Assembly: GCA_022496805.1 (NCBI GenBank)
Contig: CM040099.1
Location: 17,200,531 to 17,264,530, forward strand
Direction: 5' to 3'
Length of the DNA: 64,000 nucleotides
Source of the DNA: Pohlia nutans
Taxonomy: Eukaryota > Streptophyta > Bryopsida > Bryales > Mniaceae
Part shown: positions 53,178 through 63,016 of the stretch, piece after piece
Numbering within the stretch: position 1 is the first letter of the stretch
Layout of the letters: every line of letters starts with the position of its first letter
The notes under the pieces: model-generated
The model's input: only the letters and a program-made list of their open reading frames with translations
Databases searched by the model: none
What the model was told of the DNA's origin: nothing
Position numbers and translations under genes: made by a program

Positions 53178-53418
53178 TTAACCCTTAAACGACATATGCT
53201 ATCCTGATACCACACCCAAAATCTCTTTTAAATTCCATTTTCACATAATTCTATTTTTAATTTACTTTGGCTCTATTCTAAAGAAGTATAGATCTCTCTA
53301 AGATGCTCTGTTTGGCATTTTAAAAACCCCATTCGGTGCAATGGAGTAGAAGTTATGAGCAAGATTCTCACAAAACAAAACCAAGCCCATGGGGCTGGCA
53401 TTGTCCTTTAAGGGTTAA
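53178..53418. mobile_element. Possible 241-bp MITE with TTAACCCTTAAA ends
   Basis: TTAACCCTTAAACGACA at the left and the reverse complement of TTGTCCTTTAAGGGTTAA at the right form a 12-bp perfect inverted repeat. No clear target duplication can be assigned. The same TTAACCCTTAAACG motif reappears at 58,686. Low confidence. Confidence 0.35.
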
Positions 53419-53928
53419 TCAAATTTTAGGGGACAAAAATGGAATCAAGTGCTTACTTGAGAGCTTTGAAGATTTGTTGGACTTGACCTTCAATAGCTGC
53501 AATCTTAGGTGCCACCTCCGCCGCCATTTTCCAAACCCTAATTAACCCTCTTGCCAACCAACCTTTGATCGCTTCCTTGTATTACCGTACCTGACCATGA
53601 GGCTTGGCATCTCATGCCGAATAATCAATCTTTTTGTCAAAAGAAATGTCAAGTTTTGTGAATGTTTTTCCAGATTAATTCTCTTTTTCACTATACGAAA
53701 TAGAGTTTTTAAATTTTTTTTGAAAGAATAATTTCTCTAAAACTTGGGACTCCTCTTCTTATATTTAATCTTTGCCAATCCTGACGACCAGATACAATAG
53801 ACCACAACAACCAATAAAAAAGCTGTGCACATCAATTGCAATCTCGAAGAAAAAGTATTTGCTTGCTGTCTAAAATTTAAATATTTATGTCGGGAAGGCT
53901 TGTCTCTTCTGGTTTTTGGTGTGTGCAA

Positions 53929-54312
53929 CCTTCATTAATTCAATGGGGTTTCATCCTCTTGTTTAAAAAAAGATAAAGATTGCAATCGCGATGCTTATAA
54001 TTTTTCTTTCACACTTGTATGTGCAAAGAATCAAAATAAAAATTGTTCATAACAACTAAGTTGTGGATCTTGTGAATAAATTGAGTTCAAATTGACAAAT
54101 TCATTTGTAAATGGTAGTATTACTGTTGTCAATTTCATGAACCTTGACAAAATAATATAAAATGCTCAACCCTCTCTCTACACCGGAATCACCACATACT
54201 GTGGCCCACAATATTTATGAGTATTTATTAATAATTGAATTTTCAAAATAATGTGGTACAGTTCATCCAAATTGGATGAAATTTTGTTTAAATGGATGAG
54301 AATTTGTTCACA
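53929..54312. repeat. Left arm of a long inverted-repeat element
   Basis: The reverse complement of this arm recurs at 55,925-56,695 with moderate divergence. Matching blocks include the outer CCTTCATTAATTCAATGG, CACTTGTATGTGCAAAGAAT, CATTTGTAAATGGTAG, and the inner AAAATAATGTGGTACA and TTCATCCAAATTGGATGA. Long-armed foldback elements of this type are often Mutator- or Tc1-like derivatives; the class is not determined. Confidence 0.8.
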
Positions 54313-54462
54313 CACACTCTGTTTATCAGAGGGCGATCAAGTATTCAAGCTAACCATGACTACGCCCCAAGTACAAAGTAGGCGAGTGTTTTGCTTTTAA
54401 CTTCCTGCTTTCTTTATAATGTCATGTTTTAACTATGCGCAAGCAACTACGAGTGCCACCGT

Positions 54463-55044
54463 CTCGGGGAGGGGGGGGGGCACTCCCTTGCATATTTTGC
54501 ATACACCTGCGTTAATGACCTATTAAAATGGGGGCTATTTACCTTGGATAATTGATTATATGAGATGGTATATTTTAAAATAAATGTAAAACTCGGTAAT
54601 TAATTGTATCCTACTAGTACTTATAAATTTTCTAGGTGGCTATTTAAATAGGGGTATTTTACTTATACCCCATTATTTATTCTTACTCCCCATTTGTTTT
54701 CCTTACCACTTTAGTTCAATTTTGAAAGTGCGTCAAGTTGTCACCCCAGAAGTCGGATGTAAAAGACTCTGTTTTCATCCAAAATTAATTTCTGGCAGCC
54801 AATTGCCATTCATAGTCTACACCTACCCCCTATAAAAAATATTTGGCATGGTATTTTGTATGTACCGGTAAAATAAATCTTCCATGATATATTGAATGCT
54901 ATATTACTTATAATGTAGTTCTACAATTTAGAGCAATGTACTTTATATGTACCTTTTTCACAAAATTTATCAACAAGGAATATATGGAACCTTATTTTTT
55001 ATCGCACGTTGTTTCTACGATTTTCGCCAGTGCCCCCCCCCGAG
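54463..55044. mobile_element. 582-bp element with 8-bp target duplication and G-run ends (hAT-like?)
   Basis: The element is flanked by GCCACCGT at 54,455-54,462 and 55,045-55,052. Its ends are inverted: CTCGGGG plus a G-run and GCACT at the left, and the reverse complement CTCGGGGGGGGGCACT at the right. An 8-bp duplication is typical of hAT transposons, but the terminus is not the usual CAGGG form, so the class is tentative. The interior is AT-rich and non-coding, so it is non-autonomous. It sits between the arms of the long inverted-repeat element. Confidence 0.7.
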
Positions 55045-55924
55045 GCCACCGTTTATCGTTCATGTCATTTTTGATCATTGCTAATGTTACCTTATCGTGT
55101 TTTTGTGTGGGATAATACTTAGTTCCTTGCATCAAAAATAATCCGCATAGCCCTATATTGCCTAGAAAGGGCGGCTCTGGCGCCCATCGTCCGATCATGC
55201 GAGAAGGTTGTCGGCCAACTGACTAATAATCAACAGGGATTGGATACCCGAATCTCCGCTCTGTAAATAGATTGAAGGCTCTTCAACCTATTAGATCTTC
55301 ATCAAACACTAAGATTCCCCTACGTGCATTTAAGCAACAAGTTATTAGGAAATGAATATTCCTTGAAGCAAATAATTGCATTAAAAACCTAATTATTTGA
55401 GTTTGTTTTGATACATGTAGCATAGGCCAAAATACCCAACTTTTTGGGCTTTTTAATAAAATTTAAGATTTTTTTAATTATAAATAAAACATTGCCAATG
55501 ACTTTTGATTTTTATTGGAGGCAACTACTCGTGTGGATCTTTTAAAATTATGAATAGGCAACTAATTGGTCTAACTATTGGAATAGAAGAGTGCCGATCT
55601 GTGTTAAAATTTGGTTTGGGTATGTGTTTTTTAAACCATAGTTGTTTAGAAATAGTTGCTTCAATTCTTTATATATGTTGTGGAGTTTTGTTTTTTAATC
55701 AATATGCAACCGGAATTTTTCTACAACTAATTTTATTTAATTTGGACTTTTTAGCCCTTTTATTTTGTATAATTTGATATAATTTTTACAAAAGCTGTCT
55801 TCTAGACCATTTAAATACCAATGCCCCTTGCGTATAATATGGGAGTTGCATACCTGGGGTGCATTGCTTGTTATTACGCCCAAATTAATCACCTTATACT
55901 ATGGATGGATGAATGGCATAGATA

Positions 55925-56695
55925 CATTCATCCATGTAAGAAAAAATTCATCCAAATTGGATGATTTGTACCACATTATTTTGAAATAATTTTTTTTAAT
56001 GATGCCTCTCGTAAATACCGTGGGCTACATTATATGGTGATTTTGTTGTAGAGAGAGGGTGGAGCATTTTTTACTTTTTTTTGTCAAGGTTCAAGAAATT
56101 GACAATTGTAAGGGCCCCTTCACACTATGGCCCAAAGGTCTAGAAGCCGTCAATTTTCACCAATCAAATTGCAATAAACGAAGAATTTGGCCTCTTGACC
56201 CTTCACACTAGAGAGTAGAGGCCAAAGTCCAAAGGTCGTCTCCCTTCAAAATGCCTACATGGCAACACCTTTTGACTAAGGTTAACGCCTTAACGGACTC
56301 TTGAAGGAAGTTTGGGTCGAACAGGAATAGGAACCTAAACTATGGTTGGGAGGCCGTCGATTCTTTTCCATAAAAAATCAAAACTATCTTTTATTGCCTA
56401 TTTTCAGCCCATTTCCGTGGACTCTCAACAAAGTTTGGCCACTCAATCCCATAGCCTTTGAACTTGGATGGCCATAGTGTGAAGCGGCCCTAACAGGTAC
56501 ACCGAAACCAGAACCCTACCATTTACAAATGAATTTGGATTCAATTATTTCACAAGATCCTCAACTGAGTTGTTATGAACAATTTTTATTTTTATTCTTT
56601 GCACATACAAGTGAGGAAGAAAATGTATCAGCATGGAGATTGCAATTTTTATATTATTTTTGAAACGAGGATGAAAGCCATTGAATTAATGAAGG
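55925..56695. repeat. Right arm of the long inverted-repeat element, split by a MITE
   Basis: This is the reverse complement of 53,929-54,312, from ATTCATCCATG near the inside to TTGAATTAATGAAGG at the outside. The arm is interrupted at 56,112-56,490 by a MITE; removing it restores collinearity with the left arm. Confidence 0.8.
56109..56493. mobile_element. 379-bp Harbinger/Tourist-like MITE
   Basis: The element proper is 56,112-56,490 with TAA target duplications on both sides (56,109-56,111; 56,491-56,493). Ends are inverted: GGGCC followed by one variable base and CTTCACACTATGGCC on each side. A G-rich GGGCC start with a TWA target duplication is the standard signature of PIF/Harbinger-type MITEs. 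It is non-coding. The inverted-repeat partner lacks it, which gives the empty-site comparison. Confidence 0.85.
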
Positions 56696-56760
56696 ACAAA
56701 AACAGGAAAAACCCGTGGTCCTTTAGGGGTTAAGAGGGAGTCAGACAGAAACAGGAAAAA

Positions 56761-56814
56761 TCCGTACTAGTCCCTTAGTTAGAAAAATCCGTACTAGTCC
56801 CTTAGTTAGAAAAA
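56761..56814. repeat. Two 27-bp tandem repeats
   Basis: TCCGTACTAGTCCCTTAGTT recurs at 56,761 and 56,788. A related longer unit with ACAGGAAAAA and CCCGTGGTCCTTTAGG precedes it from about 56,705. The repeat abuts the outer edge of the large palindrome. Confidence 0.8.
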
Positions 56815-57576
56815 ACCAGTATCGATCAGGATTTCTTCTAGAATCACAAATGGACGCTAGCACACATGATTGCAGTTCTAGTTGCTCCACAGAAAGACTT
56901 CGAGAAGCTCTGAGTGATGAGAGGAATGCATTTGTGTCTAAAAAATTTTAAAAAAAATGAGAGGAAAGCAGATATAATATCATTGATGATAATTATGCGT
57001 GCAGGTCTTTAGAAACCATGATAAGTCTATCAATCCGACATTCAAGAAGACGACAGGGATTGCTTAAATTATAAGCGTTTAAGTGTATACATACTCCAGC
57101 TGCAAATATCGTCAGTCGATATATAGACAACAAGATCACTAATCTTGACCAGAAAAAGAAAAGAAGCAACAGTAAACAGAAGGCATTTATCGTAACTAAT
57201 GCATTAAACAGGAATCTATCAATTCAAGAGATGCTCGAAGCAACTTCATTACAGGCCTAAGCATACTCAAGTAGTTGGAACTTCTGCATGCTCCATCGTT
57301 CGATATTCATGAGCCCGATATTCATTCAGAACAAAACTTATTAAAAATTTCAAAAAAGAACCCCACATATATATACTATATTTACCGGGGTTCTTACGTA
57401 CATATATATACTACAACAAACTTAAGCTGCTTGATCTTTGAAGCTATCATCAAGAGTATGAAACACGATGAGTGCAAGAGGGCCAGAACATTCGATCTTC
57501 ACAGCAGCCACATGAATCTCTTCATGTTCATTCTGCAGTAATAAATCCGCAGTGGCAGTTATAAGGTGGACCGTTA

Positions 57577-57789
57577 CTAGTAGTACCTGCAACACTTGTA
57601 ACACTGGCCACATGGGTTGCACGGGTTGCACGGGGGCCGCGGGGGGCAAACTGTGGGCCTGGGCCTGCACTTGTGACAATGTCCACACGGCTGGTACGGC
57701 TGGCATACTACCACTTGAACGCACTTCTGGCATCGTCCGCACGAGTAGTGCGGTGGGTTGCACGGCTGGTGGCAGCGGTTAGACGACAT
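57577..57789 (-). CDS. Cysteine-rich 70-aa protein, left copy
   Basis: The chosen start is the first ATG (57,789 on the minus strand), although the frame is open to 57,945 without an ATG. The protein has 16 Cys in 70 residues. It has three CG-x-C-x-K-C modules (about residues 17-23, 35-41, 60-66) separated by Pro-rich linkers with CQPYQPC, CPPRPPC and CNPC, and ends CCRYY. There is no signal peptide and no membrane segment. Spacing of CxC and CxxC recalls metallothioneins or zinc-ribbon-like metal binders, but I know no exact family match, so metal binding is inferred. The protein is identical to the right-arm copy, which is transcribed in the opposite direction about 3.3 kb away. Confidence 0.7.
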   Translation of the reverse strand: MSSNRCHQPCNPPHYSCGRCQKCVQVVVCQPYQPCGHCHKCRPRPTVCPPRPPCNPCNPCGQCYKCCRYY

Positions 57790-57864
57790 CCTTGTATTCA
57801 CAATGACCAGAAAGGAAAAACAGAATATGTGACTATCACAATACAAGCCGGCTTTAATTTGCAC

Positions 57865-57945
57865 TACAGACGAGAGCCAGAAACAAGACACTCCAGGCGA
57901 GAGCCAGAAACAAGACACTCCAGGCGAGAGGCAGAAACAAGACAC
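57865..57945 (-). repeat. Three 27-bp tandem repeats upstream of the left Cys-rich gene
   Basis: Mirror image of 60,964-61,044. Units contain the motif GTGTCTTGTTTCTG on the gene's strand. The repeat ends 75 bp before the ATG; a degenerate unit lies further upstream. Confidence 0.85.
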
Positions 57946-58311
57946 TCCGGGCGAGAGGCAGAGCCAGTGAGAGACTGTGGTGGAAGCAGGCGAGAGCCGG
58001 AGACTTAAGTACTGTTACACTAGGCTCTACTTAGCAAGTGGTTGTGAACGGCAGGTTCGAAGCTCCTTCGGTTTCAAATTGACTCAGTCTGCTGCCAGAG
58101 TGCACCGTCCACTCCTGATTGAGCGAGTACTCACTCTGTTATGTGCAGCCTAGTACAGTTTCAGTTTCAGGCTAGGGTGGATAGAATTTAATGATTTGAA
58201 AACTGGAATTGAGTATTATAAGCACGTCATCTGCATGCGGTCCTCGTCGGTGATGCTGAATTAGGACTGTTTTCCATGTGCGCACTGGGAGCCTCAACCC
58301 ACGTGCGCTAA

Positions 58312-58633
58312 TAGAGTTAACCGAAAAGTCAGCTCAAAGAGGAAAGTTTTAGCAAATTCCTCTTGAACTCCTCTTGAACTCATATTGAAATATAAATAGA
58401 CCGAAAACTAGTTCAAGGTGTGTTGGGAGACAATCTAAAGCAAGCCACTGTCATTATTCTCCACACCTCGCAATGACTTCCACACCTCCTACCAAAGCTC
58501 CAAGCCCATGGCCCACAAGGGGACAAGTTGTGACACCACACTATTCAACCCAAACATAGCTCAAGGGAGCTCAAAAGAACGCTTGAAAGAAGGTTGAAAA
58601 GGGAGGTTCCAAGGCCTTCTTTTCGGTTAACTC
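58312..58633. mobile_element. 322-bp MITE with GAGTTAACCGAAAAG ends
   Basis: Inverted ends share GAGTTAACCGAAAAG. Flanks are CTAA on both sides (58,308-58,311; overlapping 58,633-58,636), consistent with a TAA/CTAA target duplication. The right palindrome arm has the empty site (GCGCTAATGTCACATG-like, near 60,590-60,604), so this is a bona fide insertion. A second copy in inverted orientation lies at 62,056-62,357. It is non-coding. Confidence 0.82.
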
Positions 58634-58651
58634 TAATGTCACATGTAGAGC

Positions 58652-59110
58652 ATGTTTGTCCCGAAATTCAAGGTCCTTCATGAATTAACCCTTAAACGTC
58701 AGGTCCATGACCATCGACTCAAGTTGTACGTGTCACACTTAATTTTGGCACTAGTAGGGCGATGGCCCTATATGGGTGTTTGTACCAATTTTGCCACTAA
58801 GGCGGTGGCCAGCCCTAAGGTAGAGGGTTCTAATCCCGCCACAGATTTAAACGTGCACTTTAGCAAGGACGAACATTTTGAAATTTTGGATGTACCCATG
58901 GTGAAGAGCACCACTGTAGATCGCCTGTCATTTCAACTTCAAAAATTCATAACTAATTTTAGGAATTTTTTTGATTCAAAGTATGAGTTGGTCTTTGCTT
59001 GGATTTGTCTTCTAGTGAAAAATCATGCTCAGTTCTCCCTGTGTCCTCATAAATTCACAACGCTCAAAGTGGCAGGTTTAGAGCCTCCTGCCCTCCTACC
59101 TTATATATGA
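58652..59110 (+). other. Open frame in left arm, partly conserved in right arm (60,266-60,502 minus)
   Basis: The left frame encodes 152 residues. A block of about 70 residues (LALVGRWPYMG, CTNFATKAVA, KDEHFEILDVP, SFQLQKFITNF) is open in both arms with mostly conservative changes. Against a real gene: the two copies differ in start and end, and there is no codon bias. The DNA includes GGTTCTAATCC (a tRNA B-box-like string, near 58,828) about 75 bp after TGGCACTAGTAGG (loosely A-box-like), so a SINE-derived origin is an alternative. I do not call it a gene. Confidence 0.3.
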
Positions 59111-60180
59111 GAAATGGACGCTACCAAAAACTACATGGTGTTATAGAAGGCATGTTGGTACACCACAACCATGTGCTATATAGGTCAAATTCAAAAATTG
59201 AAATTTTCTTAATTTAACATATTCAACCGCTAACCACATTATAGTTGTGAAAGGACTATGTATATGACGTTTTTAATTCAAACAACTAGGCATGCACCGT
59301 ATTAAGTTTGTACTTAAGTATATCATATGGTTTTAGAAGGAAGATGTTATGAAATCATAGTCCTTTTAAATGGTGTAAAAATATGTGATTTCTAAGAGCT
59401 CTCATAAATAAGGAAATATAGTAATACATCAAATTAAGAGTTAAAATTAAACATGAATATGGCTCAAACATTGTTTCAACTAATTTCCAAGTTTATGAAC
59501 AATTTCTCTATAAATTGGTATTCCGGATTGTTCCTTTTGCCTCTAAAACGGAAAGTGGACAAGTTCCGGATTTGACAACAAAATAATGAAAAGGAATATC
59601 GAAATTGTTCAAATTTTCCGGTTCAATAGTATTTTGGATGGAGTGTTACAACTTTCACATGAATTTGTCATCAAATTCATGTAAATAGAGAATTTGTGAT
59701 TTCTAGCACAAGTTGAATGAGTCACAAAATGACAGTGTTTTAGAGAGACGTTCCTTTTTGGAACCCCAATCGTGCCATTGCCCTTCACTTCCAACGCTGT
59801 TATATTGCAATTTGTGCAGTGAAATTCTATGAAAATTTTACCATGTTCTCTCTTGGTAATCTCTCTTGAATATGACCTCGTAACATATCTAAAAGAGTAA
59901 AAGTTTCTTCATTACTTCAATACAACACCCCTTGAACAAATTTCAGGAAATTACAATGCAATTTCTTAGTCCAAATTAGTAAAATCAGGACTGTGAGACA
60001 AGTCCGGATGTTGGAAAAAGGACCAATCTGGACAAATTAAAAACGTTACAAAAACGGTTTAGAAAAATTATTGCAGTAAAAGATGGGTATACACACTTGA
60101 ATGTGAAACGATTCTTTTGAAAAATTGAATTTCAGACACCCTAATCATGTGTCGCATCCAAGAGAGGGGTACGAGTGGGC
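59062..60180. other. Palindrome spacer, no gene recognised
   Basis: About 1.1 kb of AT-rich DNA lies between the arms. A weak inverted similarity remains (GGATTGTTCCTTTTGCC near 59,525 against GGAAAAAGGACCAATCTGG near 60,015). No ORF with coding character was seen. Confidence 0.6.
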
Positions 60181-60963
60181 TGTGAATTTATGAGGACATA
60201 GGGAGAACTGAGCATGATTTTTTACTGGAAGACAAATCCAAGCAAAAATCAACTCATACTTTGAATCAAAAACTTTGGATGTTCCAAAAATTAGTTATGA
60301 ATTTTTGAAGTTGAAATGATATGGGTTCTACAGTGGTGCTCTTCACCAAAGGTACATCCAAAATTTCAAAATGTTCGTCCTTGGTAGAGTGCGGGTTTAG
60401 AACTGTGACGAAATTAGAGCCCCCTGCCTTAGGGTTGGCCACCGCCTTAGTGGCAAAATTGGTACAATCACCCATATAGGGCCACCGCCCTACTAGTGCC
60501 AAAATTAAGTACAGCTTGAGTCCATGGTCATAGGCGCGACGTCAAAGGTTAATGAAGGACCTTGAATTTCGGGGCAAAGATGCTCTGCATGTGACATTAG
60601 CGCACGTGGGTTGAGGCTCCAGTGCTGCACATGGAAAACAGTCCTAATTCAGCATCACCGACGAGAACCGCATGCACAGAACTTGCTTATTATACTCAAT
60701 TCCAGTTTTCAAAGCATATTATTTTCTATCAACCCTGAAACTGAAACTGTACTAAGTAGGCTGCACATAACAGAGTGAGTACTCGCTCAATCAGGAGTGG
60801 ACTGTGCACTCTGGCAGCAGACTGAGTCAATTTGAAACCGAAGGAGCTTCGAACCTGCCGTTCACAACCACTTGCTAAGTAGAGCCTAGTGTAACAGTAC
60901 TTAAGTCTCCGGCTCTCGCCTGCTTCCACCACAGTCTCTCACTGGCTCTGCCTCTCGCCCGGA

Positions 60964-61044
60964 GTGTCTTGTTTCTGCCTCTCGCCTGGAGTGTCTTGTT
61001 TCTGGCTCTCGCCTGGAGTGTCTTGTTTCTGGCTCTCGTCTGTA
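60964..61044 (+). repeat. Three 27-bp tandem repeats upstream of the right Cys-rich gene
   Basis: Three units begin GTGTCTTGTTTCTG and end CTGGA/CTGTA. The period is divisible by three and the reading frame stays open through it, yielding a repeated SPGVSCFWL if translation began upstream at a non-AUG codon. It lies 75 bp before the ATG. Confidence 0.85.
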
Positions 61045-61119
61045 GTGCAAATTAAAGCCGGCTTGTATTGTGATAGTCACATATTCTGTTTTTCCTTTCT
61101 GGTCATTGTGAATACAAGG

Positions 61120-61332
61120 ATGTCGTCTAACCGCTGCCACCAGCCGTGCAACCCACCGCACTACTCGTGCGGACGATGCCAGAAGTGCGTTCAAGTGGTA
61201 GTATGCCAGCCGTACCAGCCGTGTGGACATTGTCACAAGTGCAGGCCCAGGCCCACAGTTTGCCCCCCGCGGCCCCCGTGCAACCCGTGCAACCCATGTG
61301 GCCAGTGTTACAAGTGTTGCAGGTACTACTAG
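61120..61332 (+). CDS. Cysteine-rich 70-aa protein, right copy
   Basis: ATG at 61,120, TAG at 61,330. The protein has the same 70 residues as the minus-strand gene at 57,577-57,789: 16 Cys, three CG-x-C-x-K-C modules and Pro-rich spacers. The neat module spacing and exact protein identity of two copies in otherwise diverged arms argue that this is a real, constrained or recently homogenised gene. A possible role is metal binding or a small redox/structural protein; this is inference. The leader contains a 27-bp minisatellite. No TATA box can be assigned with confidence. Confidence 0.72.
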   Translation: MSSNRCHQPCNPPHYSCGRCQKCVQVVVCQPYQPCGHCHKCRPRPTVCPPRPPCNPCNPCGQCYKCCRYY

Positions 61333-62055
61333 TAACGGTCCACCTTATAACTGCCACTGCGGATTTATTACTGCAGAATGAACATGAAGAGATTCATGTG
61401 GCTGCTGTGAAGATCGAATGTTCTGGCCCTCTTGCACTCATCGTGTTTCATACTCTTGATGATAGCTTCAAAGATCAAGCAGCTTAAGTTTGTTGTAGTA
61501 TATATATGTACGTAAGAACCCCGGTAAATATAGTATATATATGTGGGGTTCTTTTTTGAAATTTTTAATAAGTTTTGTTCTGAATGAATATCGGGCTCAT
61601 GAATATCGAACGATGGAGCATGCAGAAGTTCCAACTACTTGAGTATGCTTAGGCCTGTAATGAAGTTGCTTCGAGCATCTCTTGAATTGATAGATTCCTG
61701 TTTAATGCATTAGTTACGATAAATGCCTTCTGTTTACTGTTGCTTCTTTTCTTTTTCTGGTCAAGATTTGTGACCTTGTTGTCTATATATCGACTGACGA
61801 TATCTGCTGGAGTATGTACTTGCACTTAAAGCTTATAACAGCAATTTCTGTCGTCTTCTTGTCGGATTGATAGACTTATGGTAACTTCTATAAAGTTAAC
61901 CAGCATATCATCAATGATAACATATCTTCATTCCTCTCATCACTCAGAGCTTCTCGAAGTCTTTCTGTGGAGCAACTAGAACTGCAATCAAGTGTGGTAG
62001 CGTCCATTTCTGATTCAAGAAGAAATCCTGATCGATACTGGTTGCAGATACTTAA

Positions 62056-62357
62056 GTTAACCGAAAAGAAGCCCATCTAACCTCCCTTTTTGCTCTAGTT
62101 CTAATGAGCTATACTTGGGTTGAATAGCGTCGTGTCATAGATTGTCCCTTTTTGCGCCATGGGCTTGGAGCTTTGGTAGACGGTGTGGGAGTCGTTACGA
62201 GGTGTGGAGAATAATGACAGTGACTTGCTTTAAATTGTCTCCCAACTCATGATCATGAACTAGTTTTTGGTCTATTTATATTTCAATATGAGTTCAAGAG
62301 GAATTCAATACAAGTTTGCTAAAACTTTCCTTTTTGAGCTGACTTTTCGATTAACTC
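62056..62357. mobile_element. Second copy of the GTTAACCGAAAAG MITE, inverted
   Basis: The left end GTTAACCGAAAAGAAG and right end GACTTTTCGATTAACTC correspond, in reverse, to the 58,312-58,633 copy; the interior aligns throughout (for example CCATGGGCTTGGAGCTTTGG). Flanking TAA occurs at 62,053-62,055 and 62,358-62,360. The first bases of the left end have decayed. It is inserted just outside the right palindrome arm. Confidence 0.78.
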
Positions 62358-62405
62358 TAATCTGTTTGACTCCCTGCTCTATCCTTGGGCTGCATTGTAT
62401 GAAAA

Positions 62406-63016
62406 ATGTACAAGTATATGTGAGTGCACAGTCACAAGGGGTATTGATTTGAACATTGCCATACTACGTATACATACTATAATCACATTTTGAACTGAAA
62501 ATATTCACGTATACTTACATTATACATATATTTAAAATTTAATATATTTGTATACAAAGGTATTTAAACATATAACCTCTTGCATACAAAGGGTTTTTAG
62601 AAGGGCTCATGAACGCACGTGATTTGCAAACATAATGTAGAGTGCACCCGGGTTGCTCTATTTGAACACTTAATAATTTTAAATTCTGAACTATGTTACA
62701 TGATTGTATTTTGTATACACATTGACATTTGGGCTTTCAAATGTAAAGTTTTCCAATCTAAGTTAGGTCCTCGGGGGGTGCACTTTACACTATGTTTGAG
62801 AGTCTCGTGCGTTCGTGACCCCCTCTGCAAACTCCCTTGTATACGAGGGATTATACATCTAAAACCTTTTGTATACATATCTATTCCATTCTAAATATAT
62901 GTTTAATGTATGTATACGTCAACATTTTCTTCTCTAAATATGTCTATTGTATGTATACGTAATACGGCAATGTTCAAATTAATATCCCTCCTGTGCACTC
63001 ACGTATACTTGTACAT
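62406..63016. mobile_element. 611-bp foldback element
   Basis: Arms of about 250 bp are inverted copies with moderate divergence. The outer ATGTACAAGTATA and GTGAGTGCAC, then TTTGAACATTGCC, ACGTATACATAC and the inner GTGCACCC blocks appear at 62,406-62,655 and, reversed, at about 62,774-63,016. The loop is 62,656-62,773. No clear target duplication and no coding content were found. Short open frames here are not genes. Confidence 0.75.

Larger units (their letters stand above)
56815..59061. repeat. Left arm of a 5.2-kb imperfect palindrome
   Basis: The reverse complement is 60,181-62,044. The match starts at ACCAGTATCGATCAGG outside and ends at CCTCATAAATTCACA inside. Over 57,275-58,008 the pairing has no indel (coordinates sum to 118,909) and translations agree in several frames on both strands, so it looks identical there; outside it carries substitutions and indels. 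A 322-bp MITE (58,312-58,633) is present only in this arm. Confidence 0.95.
60181..62044. repeat. Right arm of the 5.2-kb imperfect palindrome
   Basis: Inverse partner of 56,815-59,061, without the MITE. Just outside its outer edge begins another copy of that same MITE. Divergence from the left arm is small to moderate in the outer and inner parts and apparently nil over 60,901-61,634. Confidence 0.95.

Noticed and set aside
55505..55777. 90-codon hydrophobic ORF
   Set aside because: It starts at a non-ATG codon in AT-rich spacer of an inverted-repeat element; hydrophobicity follows from T-richness.
57275..57541. 88-codon ORF mirrored at 61,368-61,634
   Set aside because: It is conserved only because the palindrome arms are identical there; it lies in the 3' flank of the Cys-rich gene and lacks coding character.
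57552..58008. Other ORFs overlapping the Cys-rich gene
   Set aside because: They are alternate frames or antisense of the Cys-rich gene and its minisatellite; only the frame with regular CG-x-C-x-K-C modules is supported.
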